Below, piece after piece: positions 8,143 through 15,526 of a DNA stretch of 34,731 bases (positions within the stretch are counted from its first letter, which is position 1; every line of letters starts with the position of its first letter). The notes below the pieces were generated by a model. That model did no database searches. It was not told the origin of the DNA and worked only from the letters and a program-made list of their open reading frames with translations. Position numbers and translations under genes: made by a program. Where the stretch lies: NCBI RefSeq assembly GCF_900106755.1, contig NZ_FNNN01000038.1, positions 1 through 34,731 of the forward strand, read 5' to 3'. Origin of the DNA: Bacteroides faecis MAJ27. Its GTDB lineage: Bacteria > Bacteroidota > Bacteroidia > Bacteroidales > Bacteroidaceae.

Positions 8143-8173
8143 AAAAAATGCGGGTAGTCGGTGGACTGCCCGC
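8143..8173 (-). terminator. Intrinsic terminator of the integrase gene
   Basis: A 10-bp stem (8150-8159 with 8164-8173, one wobble pair) with a 4-base loop is followed on the - strand by a run of six T. It lies about 105 bases after the integrase stop codon. Confidence 0.8.
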
Positions 8174-8219
8174 AAGGTAAAAGAATGTAATTTATTGGAA
8201 TATAGTTTGTTAAATGGAA

Positions 8220-8245
8220 TTTCGTTACTAAAATCGTTACCTATT
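8220..8245 (+). repeat. Left copy of an inverted repeat flanking the integrase
   Basis: This 26-base sequence (starting TTTCGTTACT, ending GTTACCTATT) is repeated in inverted orientation at 9633-9657 with a single missing A. Two more GTTACC boxes lie nearby (near 8249 and, inverted, near 8264). Such paired repeats around an integrase gene look like arm-type binding sites for the integrase or excision factors. Confidence 0.7.
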
Positions 8246-8277
8246 CTGTTACCAACAGTATATAGGTAACTAAAAAC

Positions 8278-9507
8278 TCACATGGCGACTTCCTTGTAAA
8301 TTTTCTCGATGCCGACAAACTTCTTGTCAAGCCCCTGCATATCGCTGCCTATCTTGCTGTTGGTGATGCGGGCGTAAATTTGCGTGGTTTCTATATTTGT
8401 GTGTCCCAGCATCTTGGACACCGTTTCAATGGGTACACCCTTTGACAACGTGGTGGTCGTGGCGAACGTGTGCCTCGCAAGGTGGAATGTCAGGTTCTTT
8501 TTAATACCGCAAATATCGGCAATCTCTTTCAAGTAGGCGTTTAGCTTCTGATTGCTGATTACGGGAAGTATCTTGCCGTCCGGCAACTTGCCCTTGTACT
8601 TCTTCAAAATCATCTTAGGAATATCCAGCAGGGGAACATTCACGTCCGTGTTGGTCTTTACCCGCTTGGTGATTATCCAAAGGTTGCCGTCAAAGGACTT
8701 TTGGATATTCTCCTGCCGCAAGTTGGCAACATCGCTGTAAGCCAAACCGCAGAAACAGGAAAAGACGAACAAGTCCCTGACGTGTTCCAGCCGTTCGGAA
8801 ACCATTTTCTTTTTAAGGATAATTTTTATCTCGTCCTCCGTCAAGTAGCCCCTATCCACTTTTTCCAGCCGAATTTTGTAGCTGGCGAACGGGTCGCCCA
8901 CCAGTATGCCGTTGTTGCGGGCAATGATGATGATGCGCTTGAAGAACTGCATGAACTTGGCGGTGGTGTTGTAACCGCACTTGCAGGCGGTACGCAAATA
9001 CAACTCAAAATCGGTAATGAACATTGGAGTAATTTCCTTAATGGATATGTCCGATACGTTGTACTTGCTGCGGATGAACTCGGCAAGGTGGCGGCGGGTC
9101 ACTTCATACTTGCGGTAGGTCGCTATCGTCTTGGATATGCCCACAAGCTGCTTCACATCGTCATTGTGCTTTTGGAACAATGAAAGGATTGTTTCGTGGC
9201 TCTCGCTGTGTCCCAAGAACTCGTTCTTCACTTTCTCGGCGGTCACGTAGTTGTCACGCCGCTGCATTTCGTGGTAAATGGTGTTCAGGGAAGAACGTAT
9301 GTCATCCAGCAGGGCGTTTATTCTTCCGGCATCCCTGCCTTTGGCTTTGCCTGCGGCAATGCTCCAGTTATCGGGCTGGATGCTCTGTTTCGTACTGAAC
9401 TGGCACTGTTTGCCGTCAATGGTGATACGTGCCATAATCATTACCTCGCCGTTTTTCTTTTCAGAACCTTTCTTCAAATAAAAAAGAACCTTGAATGTCG
9501 ATTTCAT
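8278..9507 (-). CDS. int: Tyrosine recombinase / ICE integrase
   Basis: A 409-residue site-specific integrase that should catalyse integration and excision of the ICE. Residues about 1-95 form the arm-binding domain (LKKGSEKKNGEVMIMARITIDGK, then WSIAAGKAKG). Residues about 105-205 are the SAM-like core-binding domain and 220-395 the catalytic domain. Visible catalytic residues are Lys284, His342 and Arg345 (HLAR), His369 (LGHTNIETT) and nucleophile Tyr378. The first catalytic Arg is replaced by Ala256 in CGLAYSDV; many Bacteroidetes integrases, including IntDOT (Ser at this place), also lack it. The gene is transcribed away from tRNA-Ser, has its own terminator, and is flanked by repeated boxes typical of attachment regions. 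Confidence 0.93.
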   Translation of the reverse strand: MKSTFKVLFYLKKGSEKKNGEVMIMARITIDGKQCQFSTKQSIQPDNWSIAAGKAKGRDAGRINALLDDIRSSLNTIYHEMQRRDNYVTAEKVKNEFLGHSESHETILSLFQKHNDDVKQLVGISKTIATYRKYEVTRRHLAEFIRSKYNVSDISIKEITPMFITDFELYLRTACKCGYNTTAKFMQFFKRIIIIARNNGILVGDPFASYKIRLEKVDRGYLTEDEIKIILKKKMVSERLEHVRDLFVFSCFCGLAYSDVANLRQENIQKSFDGNLWIITKRVKTNTDVNVPLLDIPKMILKKYKGKLPDGKILPVISNQKLNAYLKEIADICGIKKNLTFHLARHTFATTTTLSKGVPIETVSKMLGHTNIETTQIYARITNSKIGSDMQGLDKKFVGIEKIYKEVAM

Positions 9508-9526
9508 AACTCACTTTTTTTAGTTG

Positions 9527-9534
9527 CAAAATTA
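9527..9534 (-). promoter_or_regulatory. -7 promoter box of the integrase gene
   Basis: On the - strand TAATTTTG matches TAnnTTTG and lies 20 bases before the integrase ATG. No good -33 TTTG is seen. With its flanking bases it also reads GTAATTTTGC, a match to the CTnDOT attB consensus GTANNTTTGC. Confidence 0.5.
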
Positions 9535-9632
9535 CTTTTTACCTCTCGTTTTTGAGTTATGCAGACTATGGACTAATCAAGTCATTATCAGGTCATTTAT
9601 GGACAAATCGTTACCGTTTTTGTCCGGTGGGG

Positions 9633-9657
9633 AATAGGTAACGATTTAGTAACGAAA
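9633..9657 (-). repeat. Right copy of the inverted repeat flanking the integrase
   Basis: The reverse complement of this 25-base sequence matches 8220-8245 except for one missing A. It lies upstream of the integrase start, so the pair encloses the whole gene. Confidence 0.7.
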
Positions 9658-9710
9658 CTTTGTCTTTTACCGTACTTTTGAAGTCTTGGAAGCAGGACTT
9701 TCGGGCAATA

Positions 9711-9744
9711 AAAAAAGCCACAAATCATTGATTTGTAGCTTTTT
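9711..9744 (-). terminator. Terminator downstream of tRNA-Ser
   Basis: A 14-bp stem (9712-9725 with 9731-9744, one wobble on the - strand) with a 5-base loop is followed by T-rich sequence on the - strand. It lies about 37 bases after the tRNA. Whether it belongs to the chromosome or the ICE depends on the att position. Confidence 0.7.
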
Positions 9745-9780
9745 GTCCATTTACTGTCCATTTCTGTCCAGTAAGTTCAG

Positions 9781-9865
9781 CGGAGAGACAGGGATTCGAA
9801 CCCCGGGTACCTCGCAGTACAACGGTTTTCAAGACCGCCGCAATCGACCACTCTGCCACCTCTCC
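9781..9865 (-). tRNA. tRNA-Ser (anticodon UGA)
   Basis: On the - strand the 85-base sequence begins GGAGAGGTGGCAGAGTGGTC. It has a 7-bp acceptor stem (GGAGAGG with TCTCTCC), discriminator G, a T arm (CGGGG-TTCGAAT-CCCTG), a long variable arm as expected for class II tRNAs, and an anticodon loop CTTGAAA giving UGA, which reads UCA serine codons. CCA is not encoded. Its 3' end faces the ICE integrase. Confidence 0.96.
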
Positions 9866-9905
9866 AAAACTCCTTTATCAGAAGTGCTTTCCGTTGAAAG
9901 CGGTG

Positions 9906-9936
9906 CAAAGGTACGAATCATTTTTAAATCTGCAAA
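9906..9936 (-). promoter_or_regulatory. Promoter of tRNA-Ser
   Basis: On the - strand a TTTG (9933-9936) is followed after exactly 19 bases by TACCTTTG (9906-9913), a full match to the Bacteroides sigma-ABfr consensus. The tRNA 5' end lies 40 bases downstream. Confidence 0.8.
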
Positions 9937-9966
9937 CAATCTGACATTTTTTTCGCGAAATAATCG

Positions 9967-9974
9967 TATTTTTG
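9967..9974 (+). promoter_or_regulatory. -7 promoter box of mutS2
   Basis: TATTTTTG matches TAnnTTTG and lies 23 bases before the mutS2 ATG. A T-rich stretch at about 9947-9953 could serve as the -33 element. It is divergent from the tRNA promoter. Confidence 0.6.
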
Positions 9975-9997
9975 CAGCATATAATAAGTATAAAGAT

Positions 9998-12499
9998 ATG
10001 ATATATCCTCAAAATTTTGAGCAAAAGATAGGATTCGACCAAATAAGACAGTTACTGAAAGATAAGTGTCTCAGCACTTTAGGCGAAGAGCGGGTTTCAG
10101 ACATGAGCTTTTCCGAACAATACGAAGAAGTGGAAGAGAGATTGAATCAGGTAACCGAGTTTGTGCGTATCATTCAGGAAGAAGACGGGTTTCCGGATCA
10201 GTTTTTCTTCGATGTCCGTCCGTCATTGAAACGAGTGCGGATAGAAGGTATGTATTTGGACGAACAAGAACTATTTGACCTACGCCGTTCATTAGAAACC
10301 ATTCGTGATATTGTACGCTTCCTTCACCGGAATGAAGAAGAGGAAGAAAACAATGTCCCCTATCCCAGCCTGAAACGACTGGCGGGAGACATTGCCGTAT
10401 TCCCCCAATTGATCGGTAAGATAGACAGTATTCTCAATAAATACGGAAAAATTAAAGATAATGCTTCCAGCGAGTTGGCACGTATCCGTCGGGAGCTGTC
10501 CAGTACAATGGGAAGTATCTCACGTTCACTAAACAGTATCCTGCGCAATGCACAATCTGAAGGCTATGTAGACAAAGACGTAGCTCCGACTATGCGTGAC
10601 GGACGTCTGGTAATTCCTGTCGCTCCGGGACTTAAACGAAAAATAAAAGGAATCGTACACGATGAATCGGCAAGTGGGAAGACCGTATTCATCGAACCGG
10701 CAGAGGTCGTAGAGGCCAACAACCGTATTCGCGAACTCGAAGGTGACGAACGTCGGGAAATCATTCGTATCCTTACAGAGTTTTCCAATATCCTGCGCCC
10801 ATCTATTCCGGATATCCTCCAGTCGTATGAGTTTCTGGCAGAGATCGACTTTATCCGCGCAAAAAGCTATTTTGCCATACAGACCAACAGCCTGAAACCG
10901 GCAGTAGAAAAAGAACAACTATTGGATTGGACAATGGCCGTACATCCATTGCTGCAACTCTCATTAGCCAAACATGGAAAGAAGGTAGTCCCCTTGGATA
11001 TAGAACTTAACCAGAAGCAACGCATCCTTATTATTTCCGGTCCGAATGCCGGAGGTAAATCAGTCTGCCTGAAAACTGTCGGATTGCTACAATATATGCT
11101 GCAATGCGGTATGCTGATACCTTTGCACGAACGTAGCCATGCCGGTATGTTCAGCAGCATCTTTATCGACATCGGTGACGAGCAGTCCATTGAAGACGAC
11201 CTGAGTACTTATTCTTCCCATCTGACCAACATGAAAATCATGATGAAGAACTGCAACGAACGCAGCCTCATCCTGATTGACGAGTTCGGAGGAGGTACAG
11301 AACCGCAAATTGGAGGTGCTATCGCTGAAGCCGTATTGAAACGCTTCAATCAGAAAGGAACGTTCGGAGTGATAACGACTCACTATCAAAATCTGAAACA
11401 TTTCGCAGAAGATCATGAAGGAGTGGTCAACGGCGCTATGCTTTACGACCGTCATTTGATGCAGGCACTTTTCCAACTACAGATCGGAAATCCGGGCAGT
11501 TCATTTGCCGTAGAGATTGCCCGAAAAATAGGATTGCCGGAAGATGTTATCGCAGATGCTTCGGATATTGTAGGAAGCGAGTACATCAATGCCGACAAAT
11601 ACCTTCAGGATATTGTACGTGACAAACGCTACTGGGAAGGAAAACGACAAACCATCCGCCAGAGGGAAAAACACATGGAAGATACCATTGCACGTTACCA
11701 GGCAGAAATGGATGAACTACAGAAGTCACGGAAAGAGATTATCAAGCAGGCAAAAGAAGAAGCAGAACGAATGTTACAGGAATCGAATGCCCGTATTGAA
11801 AATACAATTCGTACCATTAAAGAAGCTCAGGCAGAAAAAGAAAAGACCCGTCAGGTACGTCAGGAACTAAACGATTTCCGCACTTCACTGGAAACGATGA
11901 CTTCCAAAGAACAGGAAGAGAAGATTGCCCGCAAAATGGAGAAGCTGAAAGAGAAACAAGAGCGGAAGAAGAACAGGAAAAACGAACCGAAAGCTACTGC
12001 ATCACAGACACCCGCCGTTCCTAAAGTCATGCCTCTCACTGTCGGTGAGAATGTAAAAATCAAGGGACAGACAAGTGTCGGACAAATAATGGAAATCAGT
12101 GGTAAAAATGCAACCGTTGCTTTCGGAAGCATTAAAACCACAGTGAAACTGGAACGTCTGGAACGAAGTAATGCTGCCCCGAAAACGGAAAGTATTGCCA
12201 AAAGCACGTTTGTCAGCAGCCAGACACACGATCAGATGTACGAAAAGAAACTCAACTTTAAACAAGACATCGATGTGCGGGGAATGCGTGGTGACGAAGC
12301 GCTTCAAGCCATCACTTATTTCGTAGACGATGCTATCCTGGTCGGCATGGACCGTGTACGCATCCTTCACGGAACAGGAACCGGAATACTCCGTACACTC
12401 ATCCGCCAATACCTGTCCACCGTACCAGGTGTCAGGCATTATGCAGATGAACATGTCCAGTTCGGAGGTGCCGGAATTACGGTAGTCGATTTTGACTAA
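9998..12499 (+). CDS. mutS2: Endonuclease MutS2 (MutS-family ATPase with Smr domain)
   Basis: An 833-residue protein. MutS2 proteins lack the mismatch-recognition domains of MutS; in other bacteria they suppress recombination or rescue collided ribosomes. The core/clamp region spans about 1-320. The ATPase has Walker A GPNAGGKS at 348-355 and Walker B LILIDEFGGGTEP at about 424. A long charged coiled coil covers about 540-660. The C-terminal Smr nuclease domain starts at about 758 (DVRGMRGDEALQ) and includes RILHGTGTGILR. The start at 9998 is chosen because the upstream frame runs through the tRNA gene and a TATTTTTG box sits just before it. The gene is complete. Confidence 0.95.
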   Translation: MIYPQNFEQKIGFDQIRQLLKDKCLSTLGEERVSDMSFSEQYEEVEERLNQVTEFVRIIQEEDGFPDQFFFDVRPSLKRVRIEGMYLDEQELFDLRRSLETIRDIVRFLHRNEEEEENNVPYPSLKRLAGDIAVFPQLIGKIDSILNKYGKIKDNASSELARIRRELSSTMGSISRSLNSILRNAQSEGYVDKDVAPTMRDGRLVIPVAPGLKRKIKGIVHDESASGKTVFIEPAEVVEANNRIRELEGDERREIIRILTEFSNILRPSIPDILQSYEFLAEIDFIRAKSYFAIQTNSLKPAVEKEQLLDWTMAVHPLLQLSLAKHGKKVVPLDIELNQKQRILIISGPNAGGKSVCLKTVGLLQYMLQCGMLIPLHERSHAGMFSSIFIDIGDEQSIEDDLSTYSSHLTNMKIMMKNCNERSLILIDEFGGGTEPQIGGAIAEAVLKRFNQKGTFGVITTHYQNLKHFAEDHEGVVNGAMLYDRHLMQALFQLQIGNPGSSFAVEIARKIGLPEDVIADASDIVGSEYINADKYLQDIVRDKRYWEGKRQTIRQREKHMEDTIARYQAEMDELQKSRKEIIKQAKEEAERMLQESNARIENTIRTIKEAQAEKEKTRQVRQELNDFRTSLETMTSKEQEEKIARKMEKLKEKQERKKNRKNEPKATASQTPAVPKVMPLTVGENVKIKGQTSVGQIMEISGKNATVAFGSIKTTVKLERLERSNAAPKTESIAKSTFVSSQTHDQMYEKKLNFKQDIDVRGMRGDEALQAITYFVDDAILVGMDRVRILHGTGTGILRTLIRQYLSTVPGVRHYADEHVQFGGAGITVVDFD

Positions 12500-12523
12500 T
12501 CTGTAAACAAAACGATCGAAGAA

Positions 12524-12554
12524 CTTGTTCTCTTTTAGAAAACCACTACCTTTG
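12524..12554 (+). promoter_or_regulatory. Promoter of corA
   Basis: CTTG (12524-12527) is followed after 19 bases by TACCTTTG (12547-12554), close to the TTTG-N19-TAnnTTTG consensus. The start codon is 31 bases after the box. The -7 box sits at the tip of a 15-bp inverted repeat. Confidence 0.7.
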
Positions 12555-12573
12555 TTACAGTGGTTTTCTAAAA
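12533..12573. promoter_or_regulatory. 15-bp perfect inverted repeat enclosing the corA -7 box
   Basis: Bases 12533-12547 pair perfectly with 12559-12573 (TTTTAGAAAACCACT and its complement) around an 11-base loop. The hairpin can act as the mutS2 terminator, and as DNA it can be an operator palindrome over the corA promoter. Confidence 0.75.
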
Positions 12574-12585
12574 CGAGAATAAAGC

Positions 12586-13638
12586 ATGAAAAATAATCTG
12601 TTAAGCGAAAAGCTTATTTATACCGGGGACAGTCTGACCCCTACCCACCTACATCTCTGTACATACAATGCAACCGAGATACAGGAAAACTCCGGTGTCA
12701 GTTTTCAAAGCGTCAAAGAAACGCTGGATAACGAACGAATCAACTGGTTGCAGGTACATGGACTGAAAGACACGGAAACCATCCGCGAAATTTGCAGCCA
12801 TTTTGAGATAGACTTCCTCGTTTTACAAGATATATTAAATGCCGACCATCCCACCAAAATAGAAGAACATGACAAATATATTGTCCTGATCCTGAAAATA
12901 TTCCATCCCAATGAGCATAAAGAGGATGATGACCTCGACGGATTGCTCCAACAGCAAGTCTGTATCATCCTGGGAAACAATTACGTACTCACTTTTCTCG
13001 AAAAGGAAACCGATTTCTTTGATGAAATCAACTCCGCCCTGAGAAATGATGTGCTGAAAATCCGTAGCCGCCAGACGGATTATCTGCTCAGTGTACTGCT
13101 GAACAGTATAATGGCAAACTACATCTCAACCATATCTTCCATCGATGACGCACTCGAAGACCTGGAAGAAGAACTACTTATGATCACAAACGAAAACGAC
13201 ATAGGCATCCAGATTCAGGGCTTGCGCCGCCAATATATGCTGATGAAAAAAGCCATTCTTCCGCTTAAAGAACAATATGTAAAATTGCTGCGGGCAGAAA
13301 ATCTCCTTATACATAAAGTGAACCGTGCATTCTACAATGACGTAAACGACCATTTACAGTTTGTATTACAAACGATCGAGATCTGCCGGGAAACATTATC
13401 TTCATTAGTCGATCTGTATATCTCAAACAATGACTTACGAATGAACGATATCATGAAACGGCTAACCATTGTATCCACCATTTTTATCCCGCTTACGTTT
13501 CTGGTCGGTGTATGGGGAATGAACTACAAATGGATGCCTGAACTGGACTGGCGATACGGATATTTATTTGCCTGGATTATCATGGCGATTATCGGTATTA
13601 TTGTATATTTGTACTTCAGAAAAAAGAAATGGTATTAA
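12586..13638 (+). CDS. corA: Magnesium/cobalt transporter CorA
   Basis: A 350-residue inner-membrane channel protein of the CorA family, which forms pentamers that admit Mg2+ (and Co2+). The long N-terminal cytoplasmic part (about 1-285) is alpha/beta then helical, with the acidic stretch DDALEDLEEELLMITNEND. Two membrane helices lie at the C-terminus: TIVSTIFIPLTFLVGVWGMN with the signature GMN at 311-313, and LFAWIIMAIIGIIVYLYF, followed by the basic tail RKKKWY. The start follows a good promoter. The gene ends 17 bases before the sdaA start, so the two may be cotranscribed. Confidence 0.93.
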   Translation: MKNNLLSEKLIYTGDSLTPTHLHLCTYNATEIQENSGVSFQSVKETLDNERINWLQVHGLKDTETIREICSHFEIDFLVLQDILNADHPTKIEEHDKYIVLILKIFHPNEHKEDDDLDGLLQQQVCIILGNNYVLTFLEKETDFFDEINSALRNDVLKIRSRQTDYLLSVLLNSIMANYISTISSIDDALEDLEEELLMITNENDIGIQIQGLRRQYMLMKKAILPLKEQYVKLLRAENLLIHKVNRAFYNDVNDHLQFVLQTIEICRETLSSLVDLYISNNDLRMNDIMKRLTIVSTIFIPLTFLVGVWGMNYKWMPELDWRYGYLFAWIIMAIIGIIVYLYFRKKKWY

Positions 13639-13655
13639 TTAAAGCACACCCAACC

Positions 13656-14864
13656 ATGAAATCTATTAAAGAGTTATACAGAATTGGCACAGGTCCTTCC
13701 AGCAGTCATACAATGGGGCCCCGTAAAGCAGCGGAAATGTTTGTTGAACGTCATCCGGATGCCGCTTCTTTCAAAGTAACCCTCTACGGAAGTTTGGCAG
13801 CCACAGGCAAAGGACACATGACGGATGTGGCCATCATAGATACCTTACAACCTGCCGCTCCGGTAGAAATTGTATGGCAACCCAAAGTTTTCCTTCCTTT
13901 CCATCCGAACGGAATGACATTTGCCGCTTTAGATGCAAACAACAAGATATTGGAAAACTGGACAGTTTACAGTATCGGCGGCGGAGCTTTGGCAGAGAAC
14001 AATGACAACCCGACCATAGAAAGCCCGGAAGTATATGGCATGAACAATATGACCGAAATTCTGCAATGGTGTGAACGTACCGGAAAAAGCTATTGGGAAT
14101 ATGTCAAGGAATGCGAGAATGAAGATATATGGGACTATCTGGCGGAGGTATGGGATACGATGAAAGATGCCATCCACCGCGGACTGGAAGCGGAAGGTGT
14201 ATTACCCGGACCGCTGAACTTGCGCAGAAAAGCTTCTACCTATTATATACGTGCTACCGGATACAAACAATCCTTACAATCCAGGGGACTCGTCTTCTCG
14301 TACGCATTGGCAGTCAGTGAGGAAAATGCTTCCGGTGGCAAGATAGTAACCGCTCCTACCTGCGGCTCCTGCGGTGTAATGCCGGCAGTGCTTTATCATC
14401 TGCAAAAAAGCCGTGACTTCAGTGATATGCGCATTCTGCGTGCCTTGGCTACAGCGGGGTTAATTGGGAACATTGTCAAATTCAATGCATCCATCTCCGG
14501 TGCGGAAGTAGGTTGCCAGGGAGAAGTAGGCGTAGCCTGCGCAATGGCATCGGCAGCAGCCAATCAATTATTCGGAGGAAGTCCGGCACAAATTGAATAT
14601 GCCGCGGAAATGGGACTGGAACATCATTTGGGAATGACTTGTGACCCTGTATGCGGTCTCGTTCAAATCCCTTGTATCGAACGGAATGCTTATGCAGCCG
14701 CCCGTGCACTGGATGCCAATCTTTATTCAGCTTTTACAGACGGCATGCACCGTGTTTCCTTTGACAAAGTGGTACAGGTAATGAAACAAACCGGACACGA
14801 TCTGCCATCACTTTATAAAGAAACGAGCGAAGGAGGACTGGCCAAAGATTATCAGCAAATGTAA
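13656..14864 (+). CDS. sdaA: L-serine ammonia-lyase (iron-sulfur L-serine dehydratase)
   Basis: A 402-residue cytoplasmic enzyme that converts L-serine to pyruvate and ammonia using a [4Fe-4S] cluster. The N-terminal (beta) region has IGTGPSSSHTMGP at 10-22. The alpha region has SGGKIVTAPTCGSCGVMPA at about 227-244. Cys287, Cys329 and Cys340 have the 42- and 11-residue spacings of the cluster ligands known in this family. It is the single-chain form with both regions fused. The start at 13656 is preferred over an in-frame ATG at 13629, which overlaps corA and adds nine residues before the conserved N-terminus. Two tandem hairpins follow the stop. Confidence 0.95.
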   Translation: MKSIKELYRIGTGPSSSHTMGPRKAAEMFVERHPDAASFKVTLYGSLAATGKGHMTDVAIIDTLQPAAPVEIVWQPKVFLPFHPNGMTFAALDANNKILENWTVYSIGGGALAENNDNPTIESPEVYGMNNMTEILQWCERTGKSYWEYVKECENEDIWDYLAEVWDTMKDAIHRGLEAEGVLPGPLNLRRKASTYYIRATGYKQSLQSRGLVFSYALAVSEENASGGKIVTAPTCGSCGVMPAVLYHLQKSRDFSDMRILRALATAGLIGNIVKFNASISGAEVGCQGEVGVACAMASAAANQLFGGSPAQIEYAAEMGLEHHLGMTCDPVCGLVQIPCIERNAYAAARALDANLYSAFTDGMHRVSFDKVVQVMKQTGHDLPSLYKETSEGGLAKDYQQM

Positions 14865-14871
14865 ACGTATT

Positions 14872-14950
14872 ATAGTGACGCTATCCTCATGGGATGGCGT
14901 CACTATCCTCTTGTCATAGTGACGCTATCCCGAGATGATACCGTCACTAT
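14872..14950. repeat. Two tandem palindromic units after sdaA
   Basis: Two 35-base units (14872-14906 and 14916-14950) begin with the same 15 bases (ATAGTGACGCTATCC). Each folds back on itself, ending CGTCACTAT, with one wobble in the first and one mismatch in the second. They lie between convergent genes and probably terminate sdaA and the opposite gene. The duplication is unusual for a plain terminator. Confidence 0.75.
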
Positions 14951-14987
14951 AATTTCATACTGATAATCAATACGATACAGATTCATT

Positions 14988-15488
14988 TCATCCCATAGGC
15001 GGCCAATTCGTATCGTCACCGTCAGTGATATCCCTTTCATGCAACAATCCACCTTCCTGTGAGAAGTACAATGCAAATTTCAAATTTCCCTGTTTCACCT
15101 GAATCACAGACTCAGTCGAATGCTGCGGATACGTCAGTACAAACACATCTGTCACTACCCACGAACTGTAATTGGAATTACGAAAGCCGGTATATACAGC
15201 AGGTACTAACTGATCGATACTATCCAGTTCGTTTTCCGTCATTACCCAGTTGGCATTCGCATCGAACCAAACATCCAGCTCGTCACCAGTCACCCAGCAG
15301 TCAGCTACATAATAATTCCCTTTCATCTCCCACTCCACATTCTGGGCATTCGGATATAGTTGCTTCAATGCCTCAATAATGTTGGCAGGCGGATTGTACG
15401 TTTCATCATCATTGTCATCGCATGCGCTGAAAGAAAGGACAGCCAACATAAAAACGACTGCCCATGCGCCAAACTTAAACTTTAACAT
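14988..15488 (-). CDS. PepSY-like (DUF2874-type) lipoprotein
   Basis: A 166-residue protein with a signal peptide and lipobox (FSAC, Cys23), followed by CDDNDDE, an acidic tail of the kind seen on surface-exposed Bacteroides lipoproteins. The mature part has the pattern of PepSY-like DUF2874 domains (ALKQLYPNAQNVEWEMKGNYYVADCW, then DVWFDANANWVMTENEL). Such proteins resemble beta-lactamase-inhibitor-like folds and have no settled function. It lies 38 bases after another PepSY-like gene on the same strand, so the pair probably forms an operon. Confidence 0.8.
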   Translation of the reverse strand: MLKFKFGAWAVVFMLAVLSFSACDDNDDETYNPPANIIEALKQLYPNAQNVEWEMKGNYYVADCWVTGDELDVWFDANANWVMTENELDSIDQLVPAVYTGFRNSNYSSWVVTDVFVLTYPQHSTESVIQVKQGNLKFALYFSQEGGLLHERDITDGDDTNWPPMG

Positions 15489-15526
15489 AATTAATTCTTA
15501 GGATTTAGGTTATATCATACATTCAC

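Larger units (their letters stand above)
7617..8277. other. Gene-poor ICE region with hairpins and a candidate promoter
   Basis: No convincing protein gene is seen in about 660 bases. A 10-bp perfect inverted repeat (7779-7788 with 7848-7857, TTTGCAAGGT) flanks 59 bases. A consensus -7 box TACCTTTG on the + strand lies at 7877-7884 with only a poor -33 match (TTG at 7851, spacer 23). Short hairpins follow: GTCCC/GGGAC near 7910, AACAGG/CCTGTT near 7951-7975, CAGCC/GGCTG near 8087, and the strong stem at 8150-8173. It could hold a small RNA, regulatory sites or recombination sites. Confidence 0.5.
1..9780. mobile_element. Integrase-proximal end of a Bacteroides ICE (conjugative transposon)
   Basis: This stretch holds a contiguous tra operon (traI-O, Q), ardA, a DUF3873 gene and a tyrosine integrase, the usual content of CTnDOT-related ICEs. 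The tra genes are visibly richer in G and C codons than the chromosomal genes after 9998. The right boundary is inferred at or near the 3' end of tRNA-Ser at 9781. The left end, relaxase, coupling protein, traA-H and any cargo are outside the window. The exact att core cannot be fixed without the other end. Confidence 0.85.
9508..9780. promoter_or_regulatory. Probable attachment (att) region between integrase and tRNA-Ser
   Basis: Repeated short boxes cluster here. TGTCCA occurs at 9744, 9755 and 9765 (10-11-base spacing, one face of the helix), inverted at 9600-9605, and as TGTCCG at 9621. GTTACC/GGTAAC boxes lie near 9610 and 9637. These resemble arm-type sites for integrase and accessory proteins. 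The last TGTCCA box ends 10 bases before the tRNA 3' end, so the crossover core probably lies at or in the tRNA end. This is inferred. Confidence 0.55.

Noticed and set aside
8701..9183. Long + strand frame opposite the integrase
   Set aside because: It is antisense to a clear integrase gene with all later catalytic motifs, so it is a frame shadow.
9686..9997. N-terminal extension of MutS2 from an upstream ATG
   Set aside because: It would run through tRNA-Ser and the divergent promoters, and MutS2 proteins begin near MIYPQNFEQKIGFD at 9998.
12533..12573. Invertible promoter at corA
   Set aside because: Bacteroides invertible promoters have repeats about 100-200 bases apart. Here the loop is 11 bases, too short to invert.
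13629..13655. Earlier sdaA start overlapping corA
   Set aside because: The nine extra residues are not family-like, and the conserved N-terminus starts at 13656.
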